The notes beneath the pieces are model-generated. The model saw only the letters and a list, made by a program, of their open reading frames with translations, was not told where the DNA came from and searched no databases. From contig NZ_CP096882.1 in the NCBI RefSeq assembly GCF_023273875.1, positions 3,720,001 to 3,784,000 on the forward strand: a stretch of 64,000 bases of DNA. Reading direction: 5' to 3'. Made by a program: the position numbers and the translations under genes. This document shows, in pieces, positions 51,782 to 61,500 of the stretch. The number at the start of each line of letters is the position of its first letter. Within the stretch, counting starts at the first letter, position 1. This DNA comes from Pseudarthrobacter sp. SSS035. GTDB taxonomy: Bacteria; Actinomycetota; Actinomycetes; Actinomycetales; Micrococcaceae.

Positions 51782-52710
51782 ACGAAACAGTGGTTGAAGC
51801 AAGGAATCTCACAAAACGGTACCGGGATGTCCTGGCACTCGACGACGTGAGCATCAGTCTTTCAGGGGGCCGGATTTACGGCCTGCTGGGACGTAACGGT
51901 GCCGGCAAGACCACCCTGATGTCCGTCTTGACGGCGCAGGCGTTCGCCACCTCGGGGGAGGCGCTGGTCTTCGGCGAGCCGGCGTACGAAAATGACAGGG
52001 TCCTGTCCCGGGTCTGCTTTATCCGCGAATCGCAGAAATACCCCGATGACTTCACGCCGTTCCATGCCTTCAAAGCCGCGCGGCTGCTGTTCCCCAACTG
52101 GGACCAGGCGTTTGCAGAACGGCTCATCAGTGACTTCGGACTCCCGGTCAAGCGGCGGATCAAGAAGCTCTCCCGGGGGCAGCTGTCCGCCGTGGGCGTG
52201 ATCATCGGCCTGGCGTCACGGGCGGAGCTGACGTTCTTTGACGAACCCTACCTCGGGCTTGATGCGGTTGCCCGGCAACTGTTCTACGACCGGCTCCTGG
52301 CCGACTTCACGCACTATCCGCGCACGATCATCCTGTCCTCCCACCTCATTGACGAAGTGGCAAACCTCCTGGACCACGTCATTGTGATTGACGCGGGAAG
52401 GATCCTTATCGATGCCGAGGCGGATGCGCTGAGGGGGTCCGCGACGACGCTGGTGGGCCCGGCAGGCAAGGTGGACGCGTTCCTCGCGGGCAGGAAGGTC
52501 CTGCACCGCGAGACCATGGCCTCGCTGGCGTCGGTCACTGTTGACGAAGCCCTCAGCCCCGTGCAGCTGGCGGAAGCCGCCAGGGTGGGACTGGAAGTGG
52601 TTCCCGTGTCCCTCCAGCAGCTCGTTATCAGGAAGACCGTGGACAACCACACCCGGCGCCAGGCGCCAGGTGACGGACCGGAACGCGATGCATTGGAGGC
52701 AGCACGATGA
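51778..52710 (+). CDS. ABC transporter ATP-binding protein (YtrB-like)
   Basis: 310 residues. Walker A GRNGAGKTTLM, signature LSRGQLSAVGVIIGLA, Walker B ELTFFDEPYLGLD, H-loop LSSHLIDEV. The signature begins LSRGQ rather than LSGGQ. The C-terminal part (220-310) is family-specific. In Bacillus the YtrGABCDEF set reacts to cell-wall antibiotics; the same response is possible. ATG 51778 overlaps the gntR stop. Confidence 0.9.
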   Translation: MNETVVEARNLTKRYRDVLALDDVSISLSGGRIYGLLGRNGAGKTTLMSVLTAQAFATSGEALVFGEPAYENDRVLSRVCFIRESQKYPDDFTPFHAFKAARLLFPNWDQAFAERLISDFGLPVKRRIKKLSRGQLSAVGVIIGLASRAELTFFDEPYLGLDAVARQLFYDRLLADFTHYPRTIILSSHLIDEVANLLDHVIVIDAGRILIDAEADALRGSATTLVGPAGKVDAFLAGRKVLHRETMASLASVTVDEALSPVQLAEAARVGLEVVPVSLQQLVIRKTVDNHTRRQAPGDGPERDALEAAR

Positions 52711-53393
52711 GCAAGGCAATGGCGGTGGCGCGGATGCAACTCGTCACCAAATGGACATATCTGGGGAACCCGCTGGTCATACTCGCGGCGGCCTTTCTCC
52801 TCTCGATCGCCATATTCGCCCTGATCCCGGTGGACGAGCCCAAGTTCGGCGGCGGCAGCCAGGCTCCGCTTTGGTACTTTATGGTGCTGGGCATCCAGAG
52901 CATGACGCTGGCTTTCCCGTTTTCGCAGGCGCTGAGCGTGAGCCGCCGGGCCTTTTACCTGGGCACCCTGGGCCTGTTTTCCGTGCTGGCCGTGGCCATG
53001 ACGGCCATCTACCTCCTGGGCGGCATCGTTGAACGGGCCACCAGCGGCTGGGGCGTCAATGGATTCTTCTTCGCCCTCCCCTGGGTCGCGGACGGGCCCT
53101 GGTACGGCACGGCGGTGTTCTACTTCACCATCATGATGTTCATGTTCATCATCGGCTTCTGGTTCGCCACGATCTACAAACGCTGGGGGACCATCGGGAT
53201 GCTGATCTCCCTGATCGGCTCGGCCGTGCTGTTGCTTGGCATTGTGGCGCTGGCGACGCTGAACCAGTGGTGGGGGAGCATCGGCTCCTGGTTCGTCCAG
53301 CAGACACCGCTGACCATGGGCGCCTGGGCTGCCGCCCTGTGTGTGGTGCTTGCCGGCGGCTCCTACCTCACGCTGCGGCGGGCGATTCCCTAA
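52707..53393 (+). CDS. ABC transporter permease of the GntR operon
   Basis: 228 residues with six membrane helices, beginning KMAVARMQLVTKWTYLGNPL-like AVARMQLVTKWTYLGN. The helices are VILAAAFLLSIAIFALIPV, WYFMVLGIQSMTLAFPFSQ, LGLFSVLAVAMTAIYLLG, an aromatic-rich WYGTAVFYFTIMMFMFIIGF, GMLISLIGSAVLLLGIVAL and AALCVVLAGGSYLTL. No similarity beyond the ABC-2 topology is evident. Last gene of the operon. Confidence 0.85.
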   Translation: MSKAMAVARMQLVTKWTYLGNPLVILAAAFLLSIAIFALIPVDEPKFGGGSQAPLWYFMVLGIQSMTLAFPFSQALSVSRRAFYLGTLGLFSVLAVAMTAIYLLGGIVERATSGWGVNGFFFALPWVADGPWYGTAVFYFTIMMFMFIIGFWFATIYKRWGTIGMLISLIGSAVLLLGIVALATLNQWWGSIGSWFVQQTPLTMGAWAAALCVVLAGGSYLTLRRAIP

Positions 53394-53468
53394 CCCGCCA
53401 CCGGCGTCGGACGCGTGATATCCGCGACAGGGCCGCCCTGGTGACACGGGAACGGGCCTGTCCGGCGG

Positions 53469-53474
53469 TAAAGT
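53469..53474 (+). promoter_or_regulatory. -10 hexamer TAAAGT for the exonuclease gene
   Basis: 7 nt before GTG 53482. Confidence 0.5.
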
Positions 53475-53481
53475 ATGGGCC

Positions 53482-54474
53482 GTGGGTTTGGACTTTACGG
53501 CGATCGACTTCGAGACGGCCAATGGCTTCCGGGGTTCACCGTGCGCGGTTGGCCTGACAAAAGTGCGCGGCGGGCGCGTGGTGGATGAGGCGTCGTGGCT
53601 GATGCGGCCTCCGGTCAACCACGACCACTTCGAGTACCACAACGTCAGGGTCCACGGCATCAAAGCCACGGACGTCGCGGGCCGTCCCCGCTTCGGTGAA
53701 CTGTTCCCGGAAATTGGCGCCTTCATCGGGGACGACATCCTGGCGGCGCACAACGCGGCCTTTGACCTGGGAGTGATCCGGTCAGGGCTTGAGGTCTCCG
53801 GCCTGCCCGGCCCCGCCTACGACTACGTCTGCACCGTGATGCTGGCCCGGCGCTGCTACTCCCTGGTCTCCAATTCCTTGCCGTTCGCCGCGGAGGAAGC
53901 CGGCGTGCCGCTGGTCAACCACCACGACGCCGCAGAAGACGCCCGCGCCTGCGCCGGCATCCTGATCGACATCGCTGCGCGGAACAACGCCAACAGCATT
54001 GCCGAGCTCTACCTGTCGCTGGGCCTGGTCCTGCCGCATCAGGAGGCGTTTGACCCTGCGCACGATGTCCTGTCCAAAGCCAGCCTTACCGCCCTTGCCG
54101 GTGCCGCTGGCGGAGGCAGCGCCGCGCTGGTGCGCCCGTTCCAGTCCGGGTGGCCGGAGGAGGGCGACAATCCCGTCCCCAATGCCGACGCCGAACCCTC
54201 CCACCCGCTGTACGGCCAGACCGTTGTCTTCACCGGCGAGCTCTCCATGGCCCGGCCGGAAGCGAAGGTGCGTTCGGCCGAGCTGGGTGCCCGGCCGGAA
54301 AGCCGGGTGACGGCCCGCACCACGGTGCTGGTGGTGGGTGACGGCTTTGTTGCCGCGGACCTGCGGTCCGGTAGGCTGACCGGCAAGGCCCGGCGCGTCC
54401 TGGAGCTCCACGACCGCGGCCAGCCCATCGAAGTACTCTCCGAAGGCGAGTTCCTGCAGATGGTGGGTGGCTGA
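53482..54474 (+). CDS. DnaQ-type 3'-5' exonuclease with C-terminal BRCT domain
   Basis: 330 residues. DEDDh nuclease: D9 and E11 in AIDFETA, D95 in HNAAFDLG, H148 and D153 in HHDAAEDA (HxAxxD). Linker 200-240, then a BRCT domain (about 240-330: PLYGQTVVFTGELSMARPEA; SRVTARTTVLVVGDG; ARRVLELHDRGQPIEVLSEGEFLQMV). BRCT domains bind phosphoproteins or DNA ends, so a repair or replication-clearing role is inferred. The combination is common in actinobacterial annotation but without assigned function. Confidence 0.9.
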   Translation: MGLDFTAIDFETANGFRGSPCAVGLTKVRGGRVVDEASWLMRPPVNHDHFEYHNVRVHGIKATDVAGRPRFGELFPEIGAFIGDDILAAHNAAFDLGVIRSGLEVSGLPGPAYDYVCTVMLARRCYSLVSNSLPFAAEEAGVPLVNHHDAAEDARACAGILIDIAARNNANSIAELYLSLGLVLPHQEAFDPAHDVLSKASLTALAGAAGGGSAALVRPFQSGWPEEGDNPVPNADAEPSHPLYGQTVVFTGELSMARPEAKVRSAELGARPESRVTARTTVLVVGDGFVAADLRSGRLTGKARRVLELHDRGQPIEVLSEGEFLQMVGG

Positions 54475-54528
54475 GCCGTCCGGTGTTCATCCGGCGCAAC
54501 AAATCTTCCCTGCGGCGTGCCCGGCTCC

Positions 54529-54534
54529 TAGCCT
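54529..54534 (+). promoter_or_regulatory. -10 hexamer TAGCCT for the DUF4395 gene
   Basis: 6 nt before ATG 54541. Confidence 0.45.
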
Positions 54535-54540
54535 TGCAGG

Positions 54541-55059
54541 ATGAGCAAACTAACGGACGGCCAAACAACCGGAATCAACTGGTCCGCCGTGTTCGCCTTT
54601 CCCAACCCCGTCAATGAATACGCGGCCCGGATCACCGCCGGCCTGGTGGTGCTCCTCGCGGGCGCCACACTGCTGAGCGGGTCCGTTTGGGGACTCGTGC
54701 TGATCGCCGCGGGCTTCTGGCTGCGTGTGCTCTTCGGCCCACGGATTTCGCCGCTGGCCCTGCTCTCCGTCAAGGTCCTGGCACCCCGACTGGGCCGCGT
54801 TCGCCTGGTTCCCGGACCGCCCAAGCGTTTTGCCCAGGGCATGGGAGCGGCGGTGTCCACGACGGCGCTGATCCTGTTCCTTGCCGGGGCCGCCCCTGCA
54901 GCCTGGATTGCGCTCGCGGTACTCATCGCTGCAGCCTCGCTGGAGGCCTTCGCCGGATTCTGCCTGGGCTGCGTTATCTTCGGAGTGCTGCAGCGCCGGG
55001 GCCTGATCCCGGAGGACATCTGCGAGGCCTGCAACAACGTCGCGCTCAAGCGGTTGTAA
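54541..55059 (+). CDS. DUF4395 membrane protein
   Basis: 172 residues, four membrane helices. FPNPVNEYAARITAGLVVLLAG is the family start; FWLRVLFGPRISPLALL and the end FAGFCLGCVIFGVLQRRG with C-x-x-C in a membrane region and C-E-A-C close to the C-terminus. The cysteines suggest redox or metal contact, as DUF4395 proteins are often encoded beside thioredoxin-like or sulfurtransferase genes elsewhere; no such partner is here. The 3' end overlaps the converging gene by 14 bases. Confidence 0.8.
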   Translation: MSKLTDGQTTGINWSAVFAFPNPVNEYAARITAGLVVLLAGATLLSGSVWGLVLIAAGFWLRVLFGPRISPLALLSVKVLAPRLGRVRLVPGPPKRFAQGMGAAVSTTALILFLAGAAPAAWIALAVLIAAASLEAFAGFCLGCVIFGVLQRRGLIPEDICEACNNVALKRL

Positions 55060-56128
55060 CGCCCACCAGCAGATCGGCCATGCCGCGGATGACGTCCGGC
55101 CCTTCGAGGGCGTCGAGCCATTCCGGGGGCAGGCACACTTCGCCGTAGTAGGCGCCAAGGATGTTTCCGGCGATGGATCCCGTGGAATCGCTGGCGCCGC
55201 TGTGGTTGACGGCCAGCGCCACGGCTGCCCGGAAATGGTCTTGCGGCGACAGGGTGGAGTCCGCATCCGGCGCTGTGGCCAGGACAGCGTAAAGCCCGAC
55301 GGCGAACGCCTCCTCCGCGACCCAGCCCTCGCCCAGCTGCCGAACCAGGTCCTCCGGCGACAGGACGCCTGTTCCCGCACAGCGGATGGCTGCTTCAAGC
55401 CGCTCGGGAAGTTCCGCCGCCACATCCTTCAGGCCACGCACCTCCTCCAGGACCGCCGCAGCGGCGTCCGCCAGGGTGTCACCGGCCACCAGGCGGTGGA
55501 TCAGCAGGCTGAAGCTGCCGGCACTTTGCCGTGCGGACGGATGGCCGTGCGTCAGGGAGGCGGCGTCGGCACTCAACTTATAGACGGCGTCGGACGCTAT
55601 GTAGGGAATCAGGCCGAACGGGGCCGACCGCATCACCGTTCCACGGCCATTCAACTCCGGGTTCACCGGCCGGTAGACCGTCCCCATTTCGCCGGTGGCC
55701 AGGCCGCTGATGCACGTTTCTTCCGGGGCTCGGCGGTGCCTCAGCACCTCGTTCCCGTCGATCCACCGTGGCGGCTGTGCCGGGGCCTGCGGCGGTACAG
55801 ATTCACCCTGGGTGTCCAGCCAGCGGAGATAGGCCAGCCACACGCAGGCGTTCGTATCGGCGCCCACGCCGTCATTGGCCCATTCGAGCACCTCCACCAG
55901 TCCGTCCACGGTGTACAGCGTCAGCTGCGTGTCGTCCGAAAAGTGGCTGCCGCCGTCGAGCGCTGCCAGGTCTGTCAGGCCCGCGGGGCCGAAGCGTCGG
56001 CGGATGGCCTCCATCGGGTCGAACGCCACCGCGTAGCCCAGCGAGTCGCCCAGGGCGCCGCCCAGGAGGCAGCCGTGGATGCGGGACTTCAGCGGGGGCG
56101 CGGCAACGGCGCCCGGTTCAATGCTCAT
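55046..56128 (-). CDS. ADP-ribosylglycohydrolase-like protein with altered metal site
   Basis: 360 residues. DraG/ARH fold: HGCLLGGALGDSLGY (start), SHFSDDTQLTLYT (S64-D65-D66-T67, first metal site), and the second site NHSGASDSTGSIAGN. In active members that block is usually G-D-x-D-(S/T); here A312 takes the place of the first aspartate while D314 remains. So hydrolysis of ADP-ribose from protein or dinitrogenase reductase may be lost or altered. ATG 56128 with TAAATT 7 nt upstream is chosen over a 16-codon longer frame. Converges on and overlaps DUF4395. Confidence 0.85.
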   Translation of the reverse strand: MSIEPGAVAAPPLKSRIHGCLLGGALGDSLGYAVAFDPMEAIRRRFGPAGLTDLAALDGGSHFSDDTQLTLYTVDGLVEVLEWANDGVGADTNACVWLAYLRWLDTQGESVPPQAPAQPPRWIDGNEVLRHRRAPEETCISGLATGEMGTVYRPVNPELNGRGTVMRSAPFGLIPYIASDAVYKLSADAASLTHGHPSARQSAGSFSLLIHRLVAGDTLADAAAAVLEEVRGLKDVAAELPERLEAAIRCAGTGVLSPEDLVRQLGEGWVAEEAFAVGLYAVLATAPDADSTLSPQDHFRAAVALAVNHSGASDSTGSIAGNILGAYYGEVCLPPEWLDALEGPDVIRGMADLLVGVTTA

Positions 56129-56135
56129 GACAGTA

Positions 56136-56141
56136 AATTTA
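56136..56141 (-). promoter_or_regulatory. -10 hexamer TAAATT for the ADP-ribosylglycohydrolase gene
   Basis: Minus strand, 7 nt before ATG 56128. Confidence 0.45.
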
Positions 56142-56270
56142 CCGTGGGGCGAAGGTGGAACGCGCCGGGGCGCCACGCCGTCCGTCCACTAAGCTCGGAC
56201 TCAGCCAAAGCCCAGAATCCCTTGGCAGAATGCAAAGGCACCAAACCCCAACGATAAGGATTGCCCCACC

Positions 56271-57269
56271 ATGACCACGCCTGTGCCCGTCCACCGTGAT
56301 CCCGCCCCCGGGCTGACTGCCGGCAGCGGTGCCGAAATCCGGCACGGGCTGGTGTCCAGGCTGTCTGCCGAAGCCTTTGGCAGCCTCTTCATCGTGGTGG
56401 CAGGCCTGGGCGTGCCGCTGTTCTCCATCCCGCAGTCCAGCCCGCTGCCGGCCGCGCTCGCAGCAGGCCTCGCGGTAACCGCGGCGATGCTGGCCTTCGG
56501 CTACGTTTCCGGCGGACACTTCAACCCGGCGGTGACCGTTGGCCACGCCGTCGCCGGCCGGATCCGGCTCGGTGACGCCGCCGCGTACATCGGCGCGCAG
56601 CTGGTGGGCGGGCTTCTCGGCGCCCTCGCACTCTTCGGTATCCTGCGCACACTGCCGGGCATCCAGGACAGCCGCACGGCGTTCGACACCGTGACTGCCG
56701 GATTCGGCGAACATTCCATCATCCAGGCGCCCCTCGCCGGCGTGCTCCTGCTGGAAGTGCTCGGAGCCGCCATCCTGGTTGCAGTCTTCCTGGGCACCAC
56801 CGCACGCAACAACATCAACAAAACGGCAGCTGCCGTAGCCGTGGGCCTCGCCTTCGCGGTCCTGCTGCAGCTGGGCCTGTCCGTGGGCAATGCGCCGTTC
56901 AACCCCGCCCGCGCCACGGCGTCGGCCGTCTTCAGCTCCAGCTGGTCCCTTGAGCAGCTGTGGCTCTTCTGGGTTGCTCCCTTGGCGGGCGCCGCCATCG
57001 CCGGGCTGGTCTTCCGTGGGTTCGCCGAGCCGGTTGCTGCGGATACTGCTTCGGCCGCTGGATCAGCCGCTGACGGGTCAGTAGATGACGGCAGTGCCGC
57101 CGAGGATGTTGTGGATTTCGACGACGAGGATGCCGACGTCGCCGACGACTCCGCTGAGGTGCCCGCCAAGGCAGCCGCTCCGGCCGAGCCCGCACCGGCT
57201 CATGCCGCCGCGGACGAGCCGGACAACCGCGACGAGGCCCAGGAATTCTTCGACGGAAAGCGCGGTTAG
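56271..57269 (+). CDS. aquaporin-type channel with acidic C-terminal tail
   Basis: 332 residues. MIP family with both NPA boxes: N85PA in SGGHFNPAVTVG and N211PA in NAPFNPARATAS, six membrane helices (about 30-255). Sequence around the boxes is AqpZ-like, implying water rather than glycerol flow, but the selectivity filter cannot be settled by eye. Residues about 255-332 are an Asp/Glu/Ala-rich tail, cytoplasmic, about 75 residues longer than E. coli AqpZ. ATG 56271; AAGGA lies 12-16 nt upstream. Confidence 0.92.
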   Translation: MTTPVPVHRDPAPGLTAGSGAEIRHGLVSRLSAEAFGSLFIVVAGLGVPLFSIPQSSPLPAALAAGLAVTAAMLAFGYVSGGHFNPAVTVGHAVAGRIRLGDAAAYIGAQLVGGLLGALALFGILRTLPGIQDSRTAFDTVTAGFGEHSIIQAPLAGVLLLEVLGAAILVAVFLGTTARNNINKTAAAVAVGLAFAVLLQLGLSVGNAPFNPARATASAVFSSSWSLEQLWLFWVAPLAGAAIAGLVFRGFAEPVAADTASAAGSAADGSVDDGSAAEDVVDFDDEDADVADDSAEVPAKAAAPAEPAPAHAAADEPDNRDEAQEFFDGKRG

Positions 57270-57328
57270 CTGGCCTGACTGGGCAACGGCCTGTTGCGGC
57301 AGTTTCCTAAACTGTCGGTGGCAGCCGC

Positions 57329-57334
57329 TAGCGT
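57329..57334 (+). promoter_or_regulatory. -10 hexamer TAGCGT for sbcD
   Basis: 6 nt before ATG 57341. Confidence 0.45.
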
Positions 57335-57340
57335 AAGAAT

Positions 57341-58522
57341 ATGCGGTTATTGCACACATCGGACTGGCACTTGGGCAGGTCCTTCCACGGCGTCGGGATG
57401 CTGGACGCCCAGCGGTCATTTGTTGATCAGCTCGTCAGCGCTGTCACCGGAAATGCGGTCGACGTTGTCCTGATCGCCGGCGATGTCTACGACCGCGCCC
57501 TGCCCGGCGTCGACGTCGTGGGGCTGTTGGACGATGCCCTGGTGCGGCTCACGGCGGCTGGCGCCACGGTGGTGCTGACATCCGGCAACCACGACTCCGC
57601 CATCCGGCTGGGCTTCGCCTCCCGGCTGCTGGAACGTGGCGGCGTCCACTTGCGGACCCGGCTGGCGGACCTGGACCAGCCCGTCGTCCTGCCCCTTGAG
57701 ACGGGTGACGGCCGGACGCCCGGCGCCGTCCTGGCCATCTATGGAATCCCCTGGCTGGAACCGCGCCTCGTCGCCGAACAACTCGGTGCGGAAGCAGCCA
57801 GCCACTTCGAAGTCACCCGCGCCGCCACTGACCGCATCCGGGCAGACCTCGCCGAGCGCAGCGCTGCGGGAACCGTCCATTCAGTGGTCCTGGCCCACAC
57901 GTTCGCCAGCGGAGGGATCAGCTCCGACAGCGAGCGGGACCTCAGCATCGGGGGAGTCGGAGCGGTGCCCCTGGACCTCTTCGACGGATTCAGCTATACC
58001 GCGCTGGGGCACCTGCACGGCCGCCAGACCCTGTCGCCGCAGGTCAGGTACTCGGGTTCGCCCTTGGCCTACTCGTTCTCTGAAGCCAAGCACACCAAGG
58101 GAAGCTGGCTGATCGACGTCGGCCCGGACGGCGTGACCGGCGTATCGGAACTGTCGTGGGAAGCCCCGCGGAAGCTGGCCGTGCTCCGCGGCGATATCTC
58201 GGAGCTCCTGGAGTCCGCGGAACATTCCTGGGCCGAAGGTGCGTACTGCCAGATCACCCTGACGGATGAGCAGCGGCCCGCGCAGGCCATGGAGCGGCTG
58301 CGGGCCCGGTTTCCGGACACGCTGGTCCTCGGCTTTGATCCGCAGGGCGGCGCCGTCAAGGCGTCCAAGAGCTACAGCAGCCGGCTCGCCGAAGCCCAGG
58401 ATGATCTCTCGCTCTGCTGCGGATTCCTCGATCATGTGCGGGGGCGGGACGCGGACGACGCCGAGCGGTCGGCCATCGCCGCGGCGCTGGATAACGTACG
58501 CCTGACGGAGGCATCGCTATGA
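57341..58522 (+). CDS. sbcD: nuclease SbcD (Mre11-like)
   Basis: 393 residues. Metallophosphoesterase nuclease partner of SbcC, processes hairpins and double-strand ends. Motifs HTSDWHLGRSF, IAGDVYDRA, TSGNHDSA, LAHTFASGG and LGHLHGRQ carry all metal ligands in order; a capping domain follows (270-393). Stop overlaps sbcC as ATGA. Confidence 0.95.
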   Translation: MRLLHTSDWHLGRSFHGVGMLDAQRSFVDQLVSAVTGNAVDVVLIAGDVYDRALPGVDVVGLLDDALVRLTAAGATVVLTSGNHDSAIRLGFASRLLERGGVHLRTRLADLDQPVVLPLETGDGRTPGAVLAIYGIPWLEPRLVAEQLGAEAASHFEVTRAATDRIRADLAERSAAGTVHSVVLAHTFASGGISSDSERDLSIGGVGAVPLDLFDGFSYTALGHLHGRQTLSPQVRYSGSPLAYSFSEAKHTKGSWLIDVGPDGVTGVSELSWEAPRKLAVLRGDISELLESAEHSWAEGAYCQITLTDEQRPAQAMERLRARFPDTLVLGFDPQGGAVKASKSYSSRLAEAQDDLSLCCGFLDHVRGRDADDAERSAIAAALDNVRLTEASL

Positions 58523-61500
58523 GGATCCACCGTCTTGCCATCTCCGCCTTCGGGCCCTTTGCGAGTACCGAGGAAATCGACTTCGACAGGTTGAGCGCCC
58601 ACGGACTCTTCCTCCTTAACGGGCCTACGGGGGCAGGGAAGACCAGCGTGCTGGACGCCGTCTGCTTTGCGCTGTACGGATCCGTGCCCGGGGCGCGCCA
58701 GGAGGGTAAGCGCCTGCGCAGCGACCATGCTGAGCCGTCGCTCGAACCGGCAGTAACCTGCGAGTTTTCCGCCCAGGGCCGGCACTTCGAAGTCACCAGG
58801 TCGCCGGCCTGGGATAAACCCAGTGCCCGGGGGAAGAACGGCTTCACCACACAGCAGGCCAAAACGCTCCTCCGGGAACGCATCAGCGGGACGTGGACGG
58901 AGAGATCCGGACGCAATGACGAAGCCGGCGCTGAAATCACCGCCCTGCTGGGAATGGACCGGGAACAGTTCACGCGCGTGGTGATGCTGCCACAGGGCGA
59001 TTTTGCCGCCTTCCTCCGGTCCAAGGCAGCCGATCGCCTGGAACTGCTGCAGAAGCTTTTCGGCACCCAGCGGTTTGAGGCCCTGGAACAGGAATTGGCG
59101 GCGCAGGCGCAGGCCGCGCGGAACGATGTTGCCCGGCTGAACGCGGAGCTTGAGCTGCTGGCGGCGCGGGCCGAAGCCGAAGCCGCCGCGCTGGCCATTG
59201 ACGATTCCGGAGCTCCTGCCCAGGAAGAATCGTCTGCCCGGATCGAATGGCTGCAGGAATCAGTGGCCCGCCGCGCAGCGGAACTGGCTGTCGCGGCGGA
59301 GGCCGCAGCAACTGTCAGCAGGCACACCTCCGGCCTGCTGGAGGGCGAGTCCGCGCGGCGGGAACGGCACCGCAAACTGGCAGCCGCCGAGGCCCGGAAG
59401 GCGGCCGCAGAGGCAACCCAGCCGTCACTGGAGGTCCATGCCGCCCGGCTCGCACAGCACCGCCGCGCCGAGGTGCTCACGGGCCAGCTGCAGGCGGTTC
59501 AGTCCAGCCAGACCCAGGTCCGGCACGCAGCCGGAGCCATGGAATCCGCCATCACACTGCTGCGGATGGCCGCGGATGAAGACCCCGAACTGGACCAGCT
59601 GGACCTTGGCGCCTTGGATGCGGACCCCTCCGATGGCGGGCTCTCCGCCGCAGGGGCCAATGACGTCGCTGGTGAGCTGAGCCGGCTCCGGTCCTTGTTG
59701 GCCGTTGTGGAAGCAAGATTGCCGGACGAAGAACGCCTCCATTCACTCGTTGCCAGGCGTGCCGCACTCAGCACGAAGCAGCAGGAACTCACCCAAAAGG
59801 ACATTGACCTGGGCGTTTCGCTGCAGGCCCTCCGCTCGGAGCAGGAAACCCTGACGGCGGGCCTCGAGCCCCTGGCGGAACTGGCCTCAGCCGCCATCCT
59901 GCGCGCCAAGGAAGCCGCTGCGGCAGAGGAACTAGTTGACGTCGTTCGGCGCTACGCGGCCGCCCGCGCGGCGCAGGGGCTCGCCACCGGGCGCCACTCG
60001 GGGTCCCGGGAGATCCAGCTCGAGAAGAAACTCCGCTGGCTGGACCTGCGCGAGGAAAGACTCGCCAACGCCGCCGCCGAACTCGCCGCCCAGCTGGCCG
60101 AGGGGGAAGCCTGCCCGGTTTGCGGCAGTGCGGACCACCCGGCTCCCGCGGAGGCTGCTGCGTCAGCGCTGGGCCTCAGCCAGGCCGAGGAAGCCGCCCA
60201 GCACGACCATGAGTCTGCGGAGAAAGACCTGGCGGCGCGGGCCCGTGAGTTGGGCGACGCGAACCAGTTGGTGGCTGTTCTTGAAGGCCAGGGCGGGGAC
60301 ACCCCCGAAGAGGATGCAATTGCAGCGTTCGAGACTGCCCGCACCGCCGCCGGAGAGTCTCAGCTGGCGGTGAAGAACCTCGCTGACCTCCGGCAGCAGC
60401 TGGAGGCAGCCGAAGCCAGATTGACCGCAGCGGATTCCGCCAGGCACAGAGCAGCATCCGAACTCGCGCAGGCCACCGTTGAATTGTCGGGACTGGTGGA
60501 CCAGCTGGCGTCGCTTGACGAGGCGCTCTCCGCCCTGCGTGGCGGCCACCGCAGCCTCACACACCGGCTGCGGTCGCTGCAGGACGCTGCTGCCACACTG
60601 GAGAAGGCCATGGAGGCCCAGGCCTTGCTCAGCAGGGCCAGGGCCAGGGCCGAGGAAGCGCGGATCCAGCTTGACCTGGCGTTGCCTGAGGCTGGTTTCA
60701 GTTCTGACCTTGAGGCCCGGGCGCAGCTGCTGTCGGACACCGACGCCGACGCCCTGCTGGCTGACGTCCGGGCCGGCCACGACGAACAGGCGCGGATTGC
60801 CGAGCTGTTCGCATCCGAGGATCTGCTGCTGGCACGGATGGAAGCCGCAGCCCATCCCGCGGTGGACGAAGCCCTCATTGCCGAGCTGCAAACCGCCGCG
60901 GAGCAGGCCGGGGAGGAGGCACGCGCCGCCGATCTCGCCGCCGGCATGGCCGTGCGCTGTGCGGAATCGCTGGCCGCTGTCCGCAAGGACTACGAACGGC
61001 TTGCCGGTTCCGGGCGGGTTCCGCGGGAACGCGCCCAGCTGCTGACAGCCCTGGCTGATACCGCCGCAGGCCGAGGAGACAACACGTACCGCATGAGCCT
61101 GAACAGCTACGTCCTCGCGGCACGGCTTGAACAGGTGGCGTTGGCGGCTTCCGAACGCCTGGTGGCCATGAGCGATGGCCGCTACCTGCTCCAGCATTCA
61201 GACGCCAAGGCCGCGCGGGGCGCGAAATCCGGGTTGGGCCTTGAAGTCGTGGACCAGTGGACCGGGCACCGCCGGGATACTTCCACACTGTCCGGCGGCG
61301 AGTCCTTTATGGCGTCCCTCTCACTCGCCCTGGGGTTGGCAGACGTTGTGCAGCAGGAATCCGGCGGCATACAGATCGAGACGCTCTTTGTGGACGAGGG
61401 TTTCGGCAGCCTGGACGAACAATCCCTGGAACAGGTGATGGATGCCCTCGAAGGCCTTCGCGACGGCGGGCGCGTTGTGGGTCTCGTCAGTCATGTGGGG

